Source: Streptococcus mitis (GTDB lineage Bacteria; Bacillota; Bacilli; Lactobacillales; Streptococcaceae). Taken from it: DNA of 64,000 nucleotides. Of the stretch, positions 36,452-47,488 are shown piece by piece. Where the stretch lies: NCBI RefSeq assembly GCF_013305725.1, contig NZ_CP047883.1, forward strand, positions 537,001-601,000. The letters are read 5' to 3'. The notes under the pieces are model-generated. The model ran no database searches. It saw only the letters and a list, made by a program, of their open reading frames with translations, and was not told the DNA's origin. Position 1 is the first letter of the stretch. Every line of letters begins with the position of its first letter. A program made the translations under genes and the position numbers.

Positions 36452-37359
36452 GTTTCACAGTAGCAGTAAAAGAAGAAATCCTAGGTCAGCACCATCTAAG
36501 CCGGCATGAATTATCTGCCATTATCAAGATGTCTGGTAGCATCGGTCTCTCGACTTCGGGCTTGACCTTGTCCGTCGTGACAGAAAATGCCAAACTGGCT
36601 CGTCACCTCTATGAGTCCTTTCTCTATTTTTATGAAATCAAATCAGAAATCCGCCATCACCAACGGAGTAATCTTCGCAAGAATCGCGTCTATACCGTTT
36701 TTACTGATGAAAAGGTGCAGGATTTGTTGAGCGATTTGCATTTGGCCGACTCTTTCTTTGGCCTGGAAACAGGTATTGATGAGGAGATTTTATCAGACGA
36801 GGAAGCCGGTCGTGCTTATCTTTGTGGCGCTTTCTTGGCAAATGGAAGCATTCGTGACCCTGAATCAGGTAAGTACCAGTTGGAAATCAGTTCTGTTTAT
36901 CTGGACCACGCGCAAGGGATTGCCTCACTTCTCCAGCAATTTTTACTGGATGCCAAGGTGCTTGAGCGTAAGAAGGGGGCAGTGACCTACCTCCAGCGAG
37001 CTGAAGATATTATGGACTTCTTGATTGTCATCGGAGCTATGCAGGCGCGTGATGATTTTGAGCGGGTTAAGATTTTGCGAGAAACTCGTAACGACCTCAA
37101 TCGGGCCAATAATGCCGAGACAGCCAATATTGCTCGGACAGTTTCTGCCAGCATGAAGACTATCAACAATATCAGTAAAATCAAAGATATCATGGGCTTA
37201 GAAAATCTGCCAGTGGATTTGCAGGAAGTAGCACAGTTGCGGATTCAGCACCCAGACTACTCTATCCAGCAGTTAGCAGATAGTCTCAGCACTCCCCTTA
37301 CAAAAAGTGGTGTCAACCACAGACTCAGAAAGATAAACAAATTAGCCGATGAACTATAA
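36448..37359 (+). CDS. whiA: DNA-binding protein WhiA
   Basis: A 303-residue WhiA protein: an N-terminal LAGLIDADG-like fold (about 1-200, with [12 protein letters not shown]) and a C-terminal helix-turn-helix (about 225-300, [28 protein letters not shown] as two adjoining motifs). In low-GC Gram-positives it binds DNA and influences division. The gene ends the rapZ operon at a strong terminator. Confidence 0.96.
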   Translation: MSFTVAVKEEILGQHHLSRHELSAIIKMSGSIGLSTSGLTLSVVTENAKLARHLYESFLYFYEIKSEIRHHQRSNLRKNRVYTVFTDEKVQDLLSDLHLADSFFGLETGIDEEILSDEEAGRAYLCGAFLANGSIRDPESGKYQLEISSVYLDHAQGIASLLQQFLLDAKVLERKKGAVTYLQRAEDIMDFLIVIGAMQARDDFERVKILRETRNDLNRANNAETANIARTVSASMKTINNISKIKDIMGLENLPVDLQEVAQLRIQHPDYSIQQLADSLSTPLTKSGVNHRLRKINKLADEL

Positions 37360-37360
37360 A

Positions 37361-37393
37361 ACCACGAATCCTATGTGACTCGTGGTTCTTTTT
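37361..37393. terminator. Bidirectional terminator after whiA
   Basis: AACCACGA...TCGTGGTT with a T run on the + strand; the opposing reductase gene stops at the same point. Confidence 0.85.
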
Positions 37394-38362
37394 TTATAAA
37401 CTAGTAGAGTGTTTTGGTTGTACCTTTTGTTCTGGGTCAATGTAGTTGATGGCATTGTTGACAGCGGTTGGAGCTTCTCCGAGACCTGTCGCAATCAGGT
37501 CAATTTTTCCTTCATAGTAGCAGCAGTCACCGATAGCATAGATACCTGATTGGCTGGATTCCTGTTTGCTGTTGACGATAATCTTGTGGCGGTTGAGGTC
37601 CAGACCCCATTTTTTAAGGTTACCGACAGAAGATTTGAAACCATAGTTGACAAAGAGGTGATCTAGGTCAATAATTTCTGCTTCATCAGATTTGGCTTTT
37701 GTGATTTCAAGTTTATCAAGCATTTTTCCATCTCCAAGGAGTTGGCTAGGGACGAATGGTGTCTTGATGGTCACAGAAGATTCCTGTAAGGCTTGGACAC
37801 TGTGTTCCAAGGCGCGGAAATTATCTCTACGGTGGACAAGGGTAGTTGGCGCAATTTTTTCAAAAGCTAAAGCCCAATCAACAGCTGAGTCCCCACCACC
37901 CAGAATCGTCACTTTCTTACCAGCATATTGCTGAATGTTAGAAACGTGGTAGTGGATATTTTCATAGCCCTCAACGCCTTCTAGTTCCAGCGGACGTGGT
38001 TTGAAGGCACCACCCCCCATAGCAATGATAACAGTTTTAGACAGATGACTTCCTTTAGAAGTTGTGATGACAAATCCTTCTTCTTGTTTTTCAATCTCAA
38101 GAACCGTTTCGTTGAGATGGATAGGGGTATCAAAGCCGTTTAGCTGTTCAATCAAGCGGTTGGTCAACTCTTCTCCAGTCAAGTTTGGGAAACCTGGGAC
38201 GTCGAGGATTTCCTTTTCAGGATAGAGAATAGCAGGTTGTCCACCGAGTTGAGGAAGAGAGTCGATGATTTGGACCTTGGCTTGGCGTAGGTGGGCATAG
38301 AAGGCCGCAAAAAGCCCGACAGGACCACCACCTACAATGGTAATATCATAGAGTTGAGACAT
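37394..38362 (-). CDS. Ferredoxin/flavodoxin-NADP+ reductase (YumC type)
   Basis: A 322-residue flavoprotein built like thioredoxin reductase, with FAD motif GGGPVGLFAAFYA and NADP motif GGGDSAVDWA, but without the redox CxxC. That absence marks the Gram-positive ferredoxin-NADP reductase group rather than thioredoxin reductase. The frame extends to 38389, but the ATG at 38362 has AAAGGAGA before it. A ferredoxin gene 7 kb away (30056-30253) is a possible partner. The BOX element starts 25 bp upstream of its start. Confidence 0.9.
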   Translation of the reverse strand: MSQLYDITIVGGGPVGLFAAFYAHLRQAKVQIIDSLPQLGGQPAILYPEKEILDVPGFPNLTGEELTNRLIEQLNGFDTPIHLNETVLEIEKQEEGFVITTSKGSHLSKTVIIAMGGGAFKPRPLELEGVEGYENIHYHVSNIQQYAGKKVTILGGGDSAVDWALAFEKIAPTTLVHRRDNFRALEHSVQALQESSVTIKTPFVPSQLLGDGKMLDKLEITKAKSDEAEIIDLDHLFVNYGFKSSVGNLKKWGLDLNRHKIIVNSKQESSQSGIYAIGDCCYYEGKIDLIATGLGEAPTAVNNAINYIDPEQKVQPKHSTSL

Positions 38363-38387
38363 GGTTTCTCCTTTGTTTTTTCTAGTC

Positions 38388-38493
38388 ATACTCTTCGAAA
38401 ATCAAATTCAAACCACGTCAGCGGCGCCTTACCGTACTCAAGTACAGCCTGCGGCTAGCTTCCTAGTTTGCTCTTTGATTTTCATTGAGTATC
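38388..38493. repeat. BOX element
   Basis: The sequence from ATACTCTTCGAAAATCAAA to TTTGATTTTCATTGAGTAT is a pneumococcal/mitis-group BOX repeat (boxA and boxC type modules, no boxB), with the inner ACCGTACTCAAGTACAGCC typical of the family. It lies between the reductase gene and cdaA and can form a long imperfect hairpin. Confidence 0.92.
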
Positions 38494-38559
38494 AGTTTAT
38501 TTTATCATATTTTTTCTTTAATTTAAAATGAAGTAGGATAGGGAAAAAAATGTAAGAAA

Positions 38560-38570
38560 AATGGTATAAT
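38560..38570 (+). promoter_or_regulatory. Extended -10 promoter of cdaA
   Basis: ATGGTATAAT with TATAAT at 38565-38570; the -35 region is A-rich and poor. The first start codon is at 38607 after AGAGGAG. Confidence 0.6.
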
Positions 38571-38606
38571 AGAAAGGAACGTGTTTGGACAGAGAGGAGA
38601 CAGCAG

Positions 38607-39464
38607 ATGAACTTTCAACAATTATCCAATCTGCAATATTGGACTAGCTTGTTTTCTAGTCCTTGGAGTATTGCCATCAATCTGTTTGATATTTTGATTG
38701 TGGCCTATATTTTATATCGTTTTACAAAAGCGATAGCTGGCACCAAGATTATGATTTTGGTGCGTGGGGTCGTGATCTTTGTATTAGCCCAGGTTGTGGC
38801 CAATATCCTTGATTTAACAACGATTTCTTGGTTGATTAATCAGATTATCACCTATGGGGTTATTGCTGCGGTTGTTATCTTCTCTCCAGAGATTCGGACT
38901 GGTTTGGAACGCTTGGGAAGGGCGACAGATTTCTTTTCTACTGCTCAAATTAGTGCAGAGGAGCAAATGATTCGTGCCTTTGTCAAGTCGGTTGAATATA
39001 TGAGTCCTCGTAAGATTGGTGCTCTGGTTGCCATCCAACGAGTTCGGACCTTACAAGAATACATTGCGACAGGGATTCCTTTGGATGCCAATATTTCAGC
39101 TGAACTCCTTATTAATATCTTTATCCCCAACACTCCCCTACACGATGGTGCTGTGATTATCAGAGAAAATCGAATAGCAGTAACCTCTGCCTATCTTCCC
39201 TTGACAGAAAGCACAGGGATTTCCAAGGAATTTGGGACCAGACACCGGGCGGCTATCGGTTTGTCAGAAGTATCCGATGCCTTGACCTTCATCGTCTCAG
39301 AGGAAACAGGAGGCATTTCTATTACCTATAACGGTGTTTTCAAGCACGACTTGACGATTGAAGAATTTGAAGCAGAGCTACGAGCAATTCTTTTGCCAGC
39401 TGTTGAGGAAAAAGTCAGTTTCAAGGACCGTTTGCTAGGAGGTTGGAAATATGAGAAAAAATAG
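38607..39464 (+). CDS. cdaA: Diadenylate cyclase CdaA
   Basis: A 285-residue membrane enzyme making c-di-AMP from two ATP. Three N-terminal helices (about 17-100) precede the DAC domain with Asp180-Gly181-Ala182 (HDGAVII) and Arg212-His213-Arg214 (GTRHRAA). The following genes encode its regulator CdaR and GlmM, the classic cdaA-cdaR-glmM operon. It overlaps cdaR by 14 bp. Confidence 0.97.
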   Translation: MNFQQLSNLQYWTSLFSSPWSIAINLFDILIVAYILYRFTKAIAGTKIMILVRGVVIFVLAQVVANILDLTTISWLINQIITYGVIAAVVIFSPEIRTGLERLGRATDFFSTAQISAEEQMIRAFVKSVEYMSPRKIGALVAIQRVRTLQEYIATGIPLDANISAELLINIFIPNTPLHDGAVIIRENRIAVTSAYLPLTESTGISKEFGTRHRAAIGLSEVSDALTFIVSEETGGISITYNGVFKHDLTIEEFEAELRAILLPAVEEKVSFKDRLLGGWKYEKK

Positions 39465-40230
39465 TCTATATATCATTTCATCTCTCTTTTTTGCTTGTGT
39501 CTTATTCATTTATGCAACGTCAACCAACTTTCAAAATAGCAATACCGCAAGGCAGGTCAAATCAGAAACCTACACCAATACGATAACGAACGTTCCTATC
39601 GATATTCACTATGATAATGACCAGTATTTCATTAGTGGATTTGCATCAGAAGTTTCAGTGATATTAACCGGAGCTAATCGTGTGACCTTGGCCAGCGAAA
39701 TGCAGGAGAGCACTCGTAAGTTTAAGGTCACAGCGGATTTGACGGATGCCAGTGTTGGAACGATTGAAGTTCCCTTGAATATTGAAAATCTTCCAAGCGG
39801 ATTGACCGCTGTGGCAACGCCTCAAAAGATTACAGTGAAAGTTGGGAAGAAGGTTAAGCGAGATGGGATGATTGTTGTGCCACAAGTTGACCAAAGCCAG
39901 ATTGATTCCAAGCTACAAATTGATAGTGTAACCGTGTCAAACGAACGAGTTTCTGTCACAACTGACCAAGAAACATTAGCTAAAATCGATCGTATTATTG
40001 CGCTTTTACCAACCAGCGAACGCATAACCGGTAATTACAGTGGTTCAGTACCTTTGCAGGCAATCGATCGCAATGGTGTTGTCTTACCGGCAGTTATTAC
40101 TCCGTTCGACACAACAATGAAGGTGACTACAAAACCAGTAGCACCAAGTTCAAGCACATCAAATTCAACTACAAGTAGTTCGTCGGAGACGTCTTCGTCA
40201 ACGAAAGCAACTAGTTCAAAAACGAATTAA
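39451..40230 (+). CDS. cdaR: CdaR, YbbR-domain regulator of CdaA
   Basis: A 259-residue extracytoplasmic protein with an N-terminal signal anchor (about 5-22), tandem YbbR domains (about 45-215) and a Ser/Thr-rich C-terminal tail from about residue 230. It sits in the membrane with CdaA and tunes its activity. The ATG overlaps the end of cdaA after GGAGG. Confidence 0.94.
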   Translation: MRKNSLYIISSLFFACVLFIYATSTNFQNSNTARQVKSETYTNTITNVPIDIHYDNDQYFISGFASEVSVILTGANRVTLASEMQESTRKFKVTADLTDASVGTIEVPLNIENLPSGLTAVATPQKITVKVGKKVKRDGMIVVPQVDQSQIDSKLQIDSVTVSNERVSVTTDQETLAKIDRIIALLPTSERITGNYSGSVPLQAIDRNGVVLPAVITPFDTTMKVTTKPVAPSSSTSNSTTSSSSETSSSTKATSSKTN

Positions 40231-40254
40231 AAATAGAAAAAGGATTTTATAAAA

Positions 40255-41607
40255 ATGGGTAAATATTTTGGGACTGATGGAGTCCGTGGAGAAGCTAATG
40301 TAGAATTAACGCCAGAATTGGCCTTTAAACTAGGACGTTTTGGAGGCTATGTTCTTAGCCAACATGAAACGGAAGCGCCGAAAGTTTTTGTAGGACGTGA
40401 CACACGTATTTCTGGGGAAATGCTAGAATCTGCCTTGGTGGCAGGTCTCCTCTCTGTAGGGATTCACGTCTACAAACTTGGTGTCCTTGCAACACCAGCA
40501 GTAGCTTACTTGGTAAAAACTGAGGGAGCCAGTGCAGGTGTCATGATTTCTGCTAGCCACAACCCAGCCCTTGATAATGGGATTAAGTTCTTTGGTGGTG
40601 ATGGTTTCAAACTAGATGATGAAAAAGAAGCAGAAATTGAAGCCTTGCTAGATGCTGCGGAAGACACTCTTCCTCGTCCAAGTGCTGAAGGCTTGGGAAC
40701 CTTGGTAGATTATCCAGAAGGTTTGCGTAAGTATGAAGGATATCTTGTTTCAACTGGAACTCCTCTTGAAGGAATGAAGGTTGCCTTGGATACGGCTAAT
40801 GGTGCAGCTTCTACAAGTGCCCGTCAAATCTTTGCAGATCTTGGTGCTCAATTAACTGTTATTGGGGAAACACCAGATGGTCTTAACATCAACCTTAATG
40901 TTGGTTCAACCCACCCAGAAACCCTTCAAGAAGTGGTCAAAGAAAGTGACTCAGCTATCGGTTTGGCTTTTGACGGAGACAGTGACCGTTTGATTGCTGT
41001 CGATGAGAATGGTGAGATCGTTGATGGTGATAAAATCATGTACATCATCGGAAAATACCTTTCTGAAAAAGGACAATTGGCGCAAAATACAATCGTGACA
41101 ACCGTTATGTCTAACCTTGGTTTCCACAAGGCCTTGGATCGTGAAGGCATTAACAAGGCAGTCACTGCAGTTGGCGATCGTTACGTTGTTGAAGAAATGC
41201 GAAAATCAGGCTACAACCTTGGTGGTGAACAGTCTGGTCACGTCATCTTGATGGACTACAATACAACAGGTGATGGCCAATTATCTGCTGTTCAATTGAC
41301 AAAAATCATGAAGGAAACTGGTAAGAGCCTGTCAGAGTTGGCAGCAAAAGTAACCATCTATCCACAAAAATTAGTCAATATCCGAGTGGAAAATGCTATG
41401 AAGGAAAAGGCTATGGAAGTGCCAGCTATCAAGGACATTATCGAGAAGATGGAAGAAGAAATGGCAGGGAATGGGCGTATCCTTGTTCGTCCAAGTGGAA
41501 CAGAGCCCCTCTTGCGTGTTATGGCAGAAGCTCCTACAACAGAAGAAGTGGACTACTATGTTGATACTATCGCAGACGTAGTTCGAGCTGAAATCGGGAT
41601 TGACTAA
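40255..41607 (+). CDS. glmM: Phosphoglucosamine mutase
   Basis: A 450-residue enzyme converting glucosamine-6-phosphate to glucosamine-1-phosphate for UDP-GlcNAc and peptidoglycan. The phosphoserine loop ISASHNP has Ser101, the metal loop is DGDSDR and the phosphate site is [10 protein letters not shown]. GlmM can bind and inhibit CdaA in several Firmicutes, which fits the shared operon. Confidence 0.98.
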   Translation: MGKYFGTDGVRGEANVELTPELAFKLGRFGGYVLSQHETEAPKVFVGRDTRISGEMLESALVAGLLSVGIHVYKLGVLATPAVAYLVKTEGASAGVMISASHNPALDNGIKFFGGDGFKLDDEKEAEIEALLDAAEDTLPRPSAEGLGTLVDYPEGLRKYEGYLVSTGTPLEGMKVALDTANGAASTSARQIFADLGAQLTVIGETPDGLNINLNVGSTHPETLQEVVKESDSAIGLAFDGDSDRLIAVDENGEIVDGDKIMYIIGKYLSEKGQLAQNTIVTTVMSNLGFHKALDREGINKAVTAVGDRYVVEEMRKSGYNLGGEQSGHVILMDYNTTGDGQLSAVQLTKIMKETGKSLSELAAKVTIYPQKLVNIRVENAMKEKAMEVPAIKDIIEKMEEEMAGNGRILVRPSGTEPLLRVMAEAPTTEEVDYYVDTIADVVRAEIGID

Positions 41608-41640
41608 ATCCTAGAAAACTAGATGAAAATAAAAAATTAT

Positions 41641-41658
41641 GGTACAATAGCTTATAAT
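41641..41658 (+). promoter_or_regulatory. Probable promoter of the DUF1149-degV pair
   Basis: TGGTACAAT (hexamer 41643-41648) and a second TATAAT at 41653-41658 lie between glmM and the next gene; no strong -35 is seen. Confidence 0.45.
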
Positions 41659-41680
41659 ATTGTAGCCGAGGGAGAAAGAC

Positions 41681-42055
41681 ATGAATCTTAAACGTGAACA
41701 AGAATTTGTTAGTCAGTATCATTTTGATGCGCGTAATTTTGAATGGGAAAATGAAAATGGAGCTCCTGAAACTAAGGTGGATGTGAACTTCCAATTAATT
41801 CAACATGACCAAGAAAATCAAGTGACTTCCTTGATTGTTGTCTTGAGTTTTATGATTGTATTTGATAAATTTGTCATCAGTGGAACCATTTCACAGGTGA
41901 ACCATATCGATGGTCGTATTGTTAACGAACCAAGTGAATTGAACCAAGAAGAAGTGGAAACCTTGGCTCGTCCATGTTTGAATATGCTCAACCGTTTAAC
42001 TTACGAAGTAACTGAAATTGCATTAGACTTACCAGGAATCAATTTGGAGTTCTAA
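41681..42055 (+). CDS. DUF1149-family protein
   Basis: A 124-residue cytosolic protein with the alternating beta pattern of DUF1149, a streptococcal family I recall as having a SecB-like fold. Recognisable parts are [14 protein letters not shown] near the N-terminus and [14 protein letters not shown] in the middle. No enzymatic motif. GAGGGAGAAAG precedes the ATG. degV follows 1 bp after the stop. Role unknown. Confidence 0.8.
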   Translation: MNLKREQEFVSQYHFDARNFEWENENGAPETKVDVNFQLIQHDQENQVTSLIVVLSFMIVFDKFVISGTISQVNHIDGRIVNEPSELNQEEVETLARPCLNMLNRLTYEVTEIALDLPGINLEF

Positions 42056-42056
42056 T

Positions 42057-42905
42057 ATGAAATTAGCTGTTATCACAGATTCCTCTGCCTATCTCAGTGC
42101 AGATACCTTGCAAAGAGAAGATTTATTTGTTTTGGATATTCCTGTCAATATTGATGGTGAGGAGTATGTCGAAGGCATCAATCTGACTGCTGAGGAATTT
42201 TACCAAAAAATGGCTCAGGCCTCTGAATTGCCTAAGACCAGTCAACCAAGTATTGCCAAGTTAGATGAGATTCTAACTTCGCTCAAAGAACAAGGTTACA
42301 CCCATGCTTTAGGGCTTTTCCTATCTTCTGGAATTTCAGGTTTTTACCAAAATATCCAGTATATGGTGGATGACTATGAGGGCTTAACCATTGCTTTTCC
42401 AGACACTTTAATCACAAGTGCTCCTCTGGGTATCATGGTTGAAAGTGTCTTTAACTGGCGAGACCAGGGCGATGACTTTGCCATTATTCAGGATAAGCTA
42501 GCTATTCAGATTAGTCACACATCTGCTTTCATCATGGTGGATGACTTGGACCACTTGGTTAAAGGGGGACGCCTTTCAAATGGAGCTGCGATTTTGGGCA
42601 ATCTGCTAAGCATTAAGCCGATTCTTTATTTTAATGACCAAGGTGTGATTGAAGTGTACGAAAAAGTTCGTACTGAAAAGAAAGCAACCAAGCGTTTAAT
42701 TGAGATTATCAAGGAAGCAACAGCTTCAGGCCAATACCGTATCATTGTCATTCACGGGAATGCTCCTGAAAAGGCTGAAGAATTGCGTCAGCACTTGCTA
42801 GATTCTGAAGTGGGTACGGATATTTCACTTGCTACATTTGGTAGTGTCATTGGAACACACCTAGGAGCAGGAAGTATTGCTCTGGGTTATATTCCAGTGA
42901 TTTAG
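42057..42905 (+). CDS. DegV family fatty-acid-binding protein
   Basis: A 282-residue DegV-family protein: ITDSSAYLS at the N-terminus, TSQPS near residue 61 and the C-terminal [17 protein letters not shown] are family signatures. Such proteins bind long-chain fatty acids and in staphylococci serve FakA as FakB; no FakA-type kinase gene lies beside it here. It ends just before the structured repeat array upstream of dapB. Confidence 0.92.
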   Translation: MKLAVITDSSAYLSADTLQREDLFVLDIPVNIDGEEYVEGINLTAEEFYQKMAQASELPKTSQPSIAKLDEILTSLKEQGYTHALGLFLSSGISGFYQNIQYMVDDYEGLTIAFPDTLITSAPLGIMVESVFNWRDQGDDFAIIQDKLAIQISHTSAFIMVDDLDHLVKGGRLSNGAAILGNLLSIKPILYFNDQGVIEVYEKVRTEKKATKRLIEIIKEATASGQYRIIVIHGNAPEKAEELRQHLLDSEVGTDISLATFGSVIGTHLGAGSIALGYIPVI

Positions 42906-42931
42906 TTAGCACTTCTAGACTAGTTAAGAAG

Positions 42932-43626
42932 GCTTGTATCTTAGAAATTGAACACGGACTACCTGCCTCTTGAAAAAAGATGTCTGTCTTGCCTTTTGTG
43001 GAAAGTCAGCGCCATCCCCTATTTTTCACGGGCAGCTAAGGCCCTTTGTATCTTGATAATTGAACACGCCTGGAACCCTCTGTGAAAAAGATAGTTCTTC
43101 CAAGGAGGGAGGAGACACTCCTTGATTAGAACTCCTATTTTCACTCTGTGTTCTTACAGGCTTTGTATCTTAGAAATTGAACACGGACTACCTGCCTCTT
43201 GAAAAAAGATGTCTGTCTTGCCTTTTGTGGAAAGTCAGCGCCATCCCCTATTTTTCATGGGCAGCTAAGGTCCTTTGTATCTTGATAATTGAACACGCCT
43301 GGAATCCTGTGTGAAAAAGATAGGTCTTCCAAGGAGTAGATACTCCTTGATCAGAACTCCTATTTTCACGTTGTGCTCTTACAGGCTTTGTATCTTAGAA
43401 ATTGAACACGGACTACCTGCCTCTTGAAAAAAGATGTCTGTCTTGCCTTTTGTGGAAAGTCAGCGCCATCCCCTATTTTTCAAGGGCAGCTAAGGTCCTT
43501 TGTATCTTGATAATTGAACACGCCTGGAACCCTGTGTGAAAAAGATAGTTCTGATCAAGGAGTAGATACTCCTTGATCAGAACTCCTATTTTCACTTTGT
43601 GTTCTTGCAGGTTTTGTATCTTAGAC
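42932..43626 (+). repeat. Array of six alternating structured elements upstream of dapB
   Basis: Elements start at GTATCTT at 42936 (A1), 43048 (B1), 43165 (A2), 43277 (B2), 43390 (A3) and 43502 (B3), and a seventh start at 43616 is cut by the dapB ribosome binding site. All share GTATCTT(AGA/GATA)AATTGAACACG. Type A (112 bp) has CTGCC...GGCAG and CTTGAAAAA...TTTTTCA pairing. Type B (113-117 bp) has CCTG...CAGG, GTGAAAA...TTTTCAC and a strong inner hairpin, in B3 an 18-bp perfect stem (AGTTCTGATCAAGGAGTA and its complement). There is no open frame. It is most likely RNA-level structure; a relation to the asd RNA motif of lactic acid bacteria is possible but untested. Confidence 0.85.
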
Positions 43627-43636
43627 AGGAGTAGAG

Positions 43637-44404
43637 ATGAGTATTCGAGTAATTATTGCTGGTTTTAAGGGAAGAATGGGCCAGGCTGCTTGTCAGATGG
43701 TCTTGGCTGATCCAGACTTGGACTTGGTAGCAGTTTTGTATCCCTTTGAGTCTGAATCAGAATGGCAGGGTATTCCTGTTTTCAAGGATAAGGCTGATTT
43801 AGCAGGCTTTGAAGCGGATGTCTGGGTAGACTTTACTACTCCAACTGTTGCCTATGAAAATACACGCTTTGCTCTTGAAAATGGCTTTGCTCCAGTAGTT
43901 GGAACAACTGGTTTCACGAGTGAAGAAATTGCAGAGCTGAAAGCATTTTCTCGTGAACAAAATTTGGGTGGTTTAATCGCTCCAAATTTTGCCTTGGGTG
44001 CTGTTTTACTCATGCAATTTGCAAGGCAGGCTGCTAAATATTTCCCAAATGTGGAGATTATCGAGCTCCATCATGACAAGAAAAAGGATGCTCCGAGTGG
44101 AACAGCTATTAAAACAGCTGAGTTAATGGCAGAAGTTCGAGAGTCTACCCAGCAAGGTGCGCCTGATGAAGAAGAATTGATTGCAGGTGCTCGTGGTGCT
44201 GACTTTGATGGCATGCGGATCCACTCAGTACGTTTGCCAGGCTTAGTAGCCCATCAGGAAGTCATCTTTGGCAATCAGGGAGAAGGATTGACACTCCGTC
44301 ATGACTCCTATGATCGCAGCTCCTTCATGACAGGGGTGAATTTGGGAATTAAAGAAGTTGTCAAGCGTCATGAGCTTGTCTATGGATTAGAACACTTATT
44401 ATGA
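43637..44404 (+). CDS. dapB: 4-hydroxy-tetrahydrodipicolinate reductase
   Basis: A 255-residue enzyme of lysine and diaminopimelate biosynthesis. GFKGRMG (about residues 9-15) binds NAD(P)[12 protein letters not shown] and the [15 protein letters not shown] segment are the catalytic signature. CAGGAG at 43626-43631 is the ribosome binding site and directly abuts the last repeat of the upstream array. It overlaps cca by four bases. Confidence 0.97.
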   Translation: MSIRVIIAGFKGRMGQAACQMVLADPDLDLVAVLYPFESESEWQGIPVFKDKADLAGFEADVWVDFTTPTVAYENTRFALENGFAPVVGTTGFTSEEIAELKAFSREQNLGGLIAPNFALGAVLLMQFARQAAKYFPNVEIIELHHDKKKDAPSGTAIKTAELMAEVRESTQQGAPDEEELIAGARGADFDGMRIHSVRLPGLVAHQEVIFGNQGEGLTLRHDSYDRSSFMTGVNLGIKEVVKRHELVYGLEHLL

Positions 44405-45600
44405 GATTAACGCAAATGCCTTCTGAATTTCAGAAGGCTTTACCAGTATTAGAAAAAATTAAAGAAGCAGGTTTTGAGGCCTATTTTGTTGGAGGTTCTG
44501 TTCGAGATGCCCTCCTCAATCGTCCTATCCATGATGTGGATATTGCGACGTCTTCTTATCCAGAAGAAACCAAGCAGATTTTTCCGCGAACAGCCGATAT
44601 CGGAATCGAGCATGGAACTGTCTTGGTCTTAGATGGGGACGAGGAGTATGAGGTGACTACTTTTCGGACAGAGGATGTCTATGTGGACTATCGCAGACCC
44701 AGTGCGGTCTCCTTTGTGCGCTCGCTAGAAGAAGACCTCAAGCGCCGTGATTTCACAGTCAACGCCTTTGCCTTGGACGATACAGGAGAAATCATTGACT
44801 TGTTCCATGGTTTAGAAGATTTAGAAAATCAAGTTTTGCGGGCGGTTGGAGTGGCAAGTGAGCGTTTCAACGAAGATGCTTTGCGGATTATGCGTGGCTT
44901 CCGTTTTCAGGCCAGTCTTGGCTTTGAGCTTGAGTCAGAAACATTTAAAGCTATGAAGACTTTGACGCCACTTTTGGAGAAAATTTCTGTGGAGCGTACC
45001 TTCGTTGAGTTTGATAAACTCTTGCTGGCTCCATTTTGGAGAAGGGGCTTGACTTCCATGATTGAGAGTCAAGCTTATGATTATCTCCCTGATATGGCAG
45101 CTAGCCAGGACGAGCTTAACAGACTGTTTGATTTGGAGACTGATTTCACCTTTGAATCTTCAGAGCAAGCCTGGGCTGCTCTACTGTGGGCTTTGGATAT
45201 TGAAAATGCGCAGCCATTTTTGAAGGCTTGGAAGACCTCACGTCAGTTTGCTAAGCAAGTTCAGGATTTACTGACTATTTTGGCCTTGCGTGAAAAGGGA
45301 GAATTGAGCAAGCGCGATTGTTATCGCTTTGACTTGGATTTGCTTTTACAGGCTGAAAATCTTCGTCAAGCCCAAGGAAAAGAAGTCAACCCACAAGCCA
45401 TCACAGAAACCTACCAGAGTCTGACCATTCATGACAAGAAAGAAATTCAGATTAATGGTGGCATTTTGATTAAGGAATATGGCTATCAACCAGGCCCAGA
45501 CTTGGGAGAGATTTTAACAGAGATTGAATATGCCATTGTCGATGGAGAATTGGAAAATGACCGTCAAGCCATCCATGCTTACTTGAGGGAGAAAAAATGA
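44401..45600 (+). CDS. cca: CCA-adding tRNA nucleotidyltransferase
   Basis: A 399-residue class II CCA enzyme that adds or repairs the tRNA 3' CCA end. GGSVRDALL (about 32-40), the metal-binding DVDIAT and the RRDFTVNA motif are present. The start overlaps the dapB stop (ATGA), and its stop overlaps the ABC-F gene in the same way. Confidence 0.96.
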   Translation: MRLTQMPSEFQKALPVLEKIKEAGFEAYFVGGSVRDALLNRPIHDVDIATSSYPEETKQIFPRTADIGIEHGTVLVLDGDEEYEVTTFRTEDVYVDYRRPSAVSFVRSLEEDLKRRDFTVNAFALDDTGEIIDLFHGLEDLENQVLRAVGVASERFNEDALRIMRGFRFQASLGFELESETFKAMKTLTPLLEKISVERTFVEFDKLLLAPFWRRGLTSMIESQAYDYLPDMAASQDELNRLFDLETDFTFESSEQAWAALLWALDIENAQPFLKAWKTSRQFAKQVQDLLTILALREKGELSKRDCYRFDLDLLLQAENLRQAQGKEVNPQAITETYQSLTIHDKKEIQINGGILIKEYGYQPGPDLGEILTEIEYAIVDGELENDRQAIHAYLREKK

Positions 45601-47468
45601 GTGATTTTATCGTTGAAAAACTAAGTAAATCCGTTGGTGACAAGACGGTTTTTAAGGATATTTCCTTTATTATCCATGACCTAGATAGAATTGGTCTGAT
45701 TGGTGTCAATGGAACGGGCAAGACCACCCTTTTGGACGTCCTTTCTGGTGTTTCTGGATTTGATGGAGATGTCAGTCCCTTTTCAGCTAAGAATGATTAC
45801 CAGATTGGTTACTTGACCCAAGATCCTGATTTTGATGATAGCAAGACGGTCTTGGATACGGTTCTCTCCAGCGACCTCAAGGAAATCCAGCTCATTCGTG
45901 AGTATGAGTTGATCATGCTCAACTACAGTGAGGACAAGCAGGCGCGTTTGGAACGTGTCATGGCAGAGATGGACTCTCTTCAAGCTTGGGAAATTGAGAG
46001 TCAGGTCAAGACGGTTCTCAGCAAGCTGGGGATTCAGGACTTATCCACTCCAGTTGGGGAATTGTCAGGCGGTCTAAGAAGACGGGTCCAGTTGGCGCAA
46101 GTTCTTCTTGGCAACCACGACCTCTTGCTGCTGGATGAGCCGACCAACCATCTTGACATTGCGACTATTGAGTGGCTGACCCTCTTTTTAAAAAATTCTA
46201 AGAAGACAGTTCTCTTTATCACTCACGATCGTTATTTCTTAGACGCTTTGTCAACACGGATTTTCGAGTTGGATAGAGCTGGATTGACCGAGTATCAGGG
46301 CAATTATCAGGACTATGTTCGTCTAAAGGCGGAACAGGACGAGCGCGACGCGGCTCTTCTTCACAAAAAGGAACAACTCTATAAGCAAGAATTGGCCTGG
46401 ATGCGCAGACAACCGCAGGCGCGTGCGACTAAACAACAGGCTCGTATCAATCGTTTCCATGACTTGAAGAAAGAAGTTTCAGGTGGTGCTGCTGAGACAG
46501 ACTTAACCATAAACTTTGAAACCAGTCGGATCGGTAAAAAAGTCATCGAGTTTCAGGATGTTTCCTTTGCCTATGAAAACAAGCCTATTTTGCAAGATTT
46601 TAATCTCTTGGTGCAGGCCAAAGATCGTATTGGAATCGTTGGGGACAACGGTGTTGGAAAATCAACCCTGCTTAATCTGATTGCAGGCAGTCTTGAGCCG
46701 ACAGCAGGACAAGTTGTGATTGGGGAAACAGTTCGCATCGCCTATTTCTCTCAGCAAATTGAGGGATTGGATGAGAGCAAGCGAGTTATCAATTACTTGC
46801 AGGAAGTGGCAGAAGAGGTCAAGACCAGCGGTGGTTCTACGACTTCCATTGCGGAATTGCTGGAGCAGTTCCTCTTCCCACGTTCGACGCATGGAACCTT
46901 GATTGAGAAATTGTCTGGTGGAGAGAAAAAACGCCTTTATCTTCTCAAACTGCTCCTTGAAAAACCAAATGTTCTTCTCTTGGACGAGCCAACCAATGAC
47001 CTAGACATTGCGACTTTGACAGTTTTGGAGAATTTTTTGCAAGGCTTTGCAGGTCCTGTCTTGACAGTTAGCCATGACCGCTATTTCTTGGATAAGGTAG
47101 CAACCAAGATTCTCGCTTTTGAGGATGGCAAGATTCGTCCTTTCTTTGGTCATTACACCGACTACCTTGATGAAAAAGCCTTTGAAACAGAGATGGCCAA
47201 TCAAGTGCAAAAGGTAGAAAAGGAGAAAGTAGTTAAGGTCCGTGAAGACAAGAAACGCATGACCTATAAAGAAAAGCAGGAGTGGGCAAATATTGAAGGC
47301 GATATTGAATCCTTGGAAAATCGTATCGCTGCTATTGAAGAGGAGATGCAGGCCAATGGCTCTGACTTTGGTAAGCTGGCTACTCTCCAAAAAGAACTGG
47401 ATGAGAAAAACGTAGCACTTCTTGAAAAATACGAACGCTATGAATACCTAAGTGAATTTGATAGCTAG
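45597..47468 (+). CDS. ABC-F family ATPase (Uup-like)
   Basis: A 623-residue soluble protein with two ABC domains: Walker [10 protein letters not shown] (about residue 35) and GDNGVGKST (about residue 350), each with LSGG signatures and DEPTNHLD / DEPTNDLD Walker B motifs. There are no membrane helices. A C-terminal coiled coil (about 545-620) resembles Uup. ABC-F proteins act on ribosomes or their assembly. Antibiotic-resistance ABC-F proteins usually have a different interdomain linker, so resistance is not suggested. Confidence 0.9.
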   Translation: MSDFIVEKLSKSVGDKTVFKDISFIIHDLDRIGLIGVNGTGKTTLLDVLSGVSGFDGDVSPFSAKNDYQIGYLTQDPDFDDSKTVLDTVLSSDLKEIQLIREYELIMLNYSEDKQARLERVMAEMDSLQAWEIESQVKTVLSKLGIQDLSTPVGELSGGLRRRVQLAQVLLGNHDLLLLDEPTNHLDIATIEWLTLFLKNSKKTVLFITHDRYFLDALSTRIFELDRAGLTEYQGNYQDYVRLKAEQDERDAALLHKKEQLYKQELAWMRRQPQARATKQQARINRFHDLKKEVSGGAAETDLTINFETSRIGKKVIEFQDVSFAYENKPILQDFNLLVQAKDRIGIVGDNGVGKSTLLNLIAGSLEPTAGQVVIGETVRIAYFSQQIEGLDESKRVINYLQEVAEEVKTSGGSTTSIAELLEQFLFPRSTHGTLIEKLSGGEKKRLYLLKLLLEKPNVLLLDEPTNDLDIATLTVLENFLQGFAGPVLTVSHDRYFLDKVATKILAFEDGKIRPFFGHYTDYLDEKAFETEMANQVQKVEKEKVVKVREDKKRMTYKEKQEWANIEGDIESLENRIAAIEEEMQANGSDFGKLATLQKELDEKNVALLEKYERYEYLSEFDS

Positions 47469-47488
47469 GAGAATAGAAAAATCCCGTC

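Noticed and set aside
37394..38362. Thioredoxin reductase
   Set aside because: The fold agrees, but no CxxC redox pair is present between the NADP and FAD segments, so the ferredoxin-NADP reductase group fits better.
38388..38493. A structured regulatory RNA specific to cdaA
   Set aside because: The sequence matches the general BOX repeat family found at many sites in these genomes.
45597..47468. Antibiotic-resistance ABC-F protein
   Set aside because: The C-terminal coiled coil and housekeeping operon with dapB and cca point to a Uup-like ribosome-associated ATPase; no resistance-type linker was recognised.
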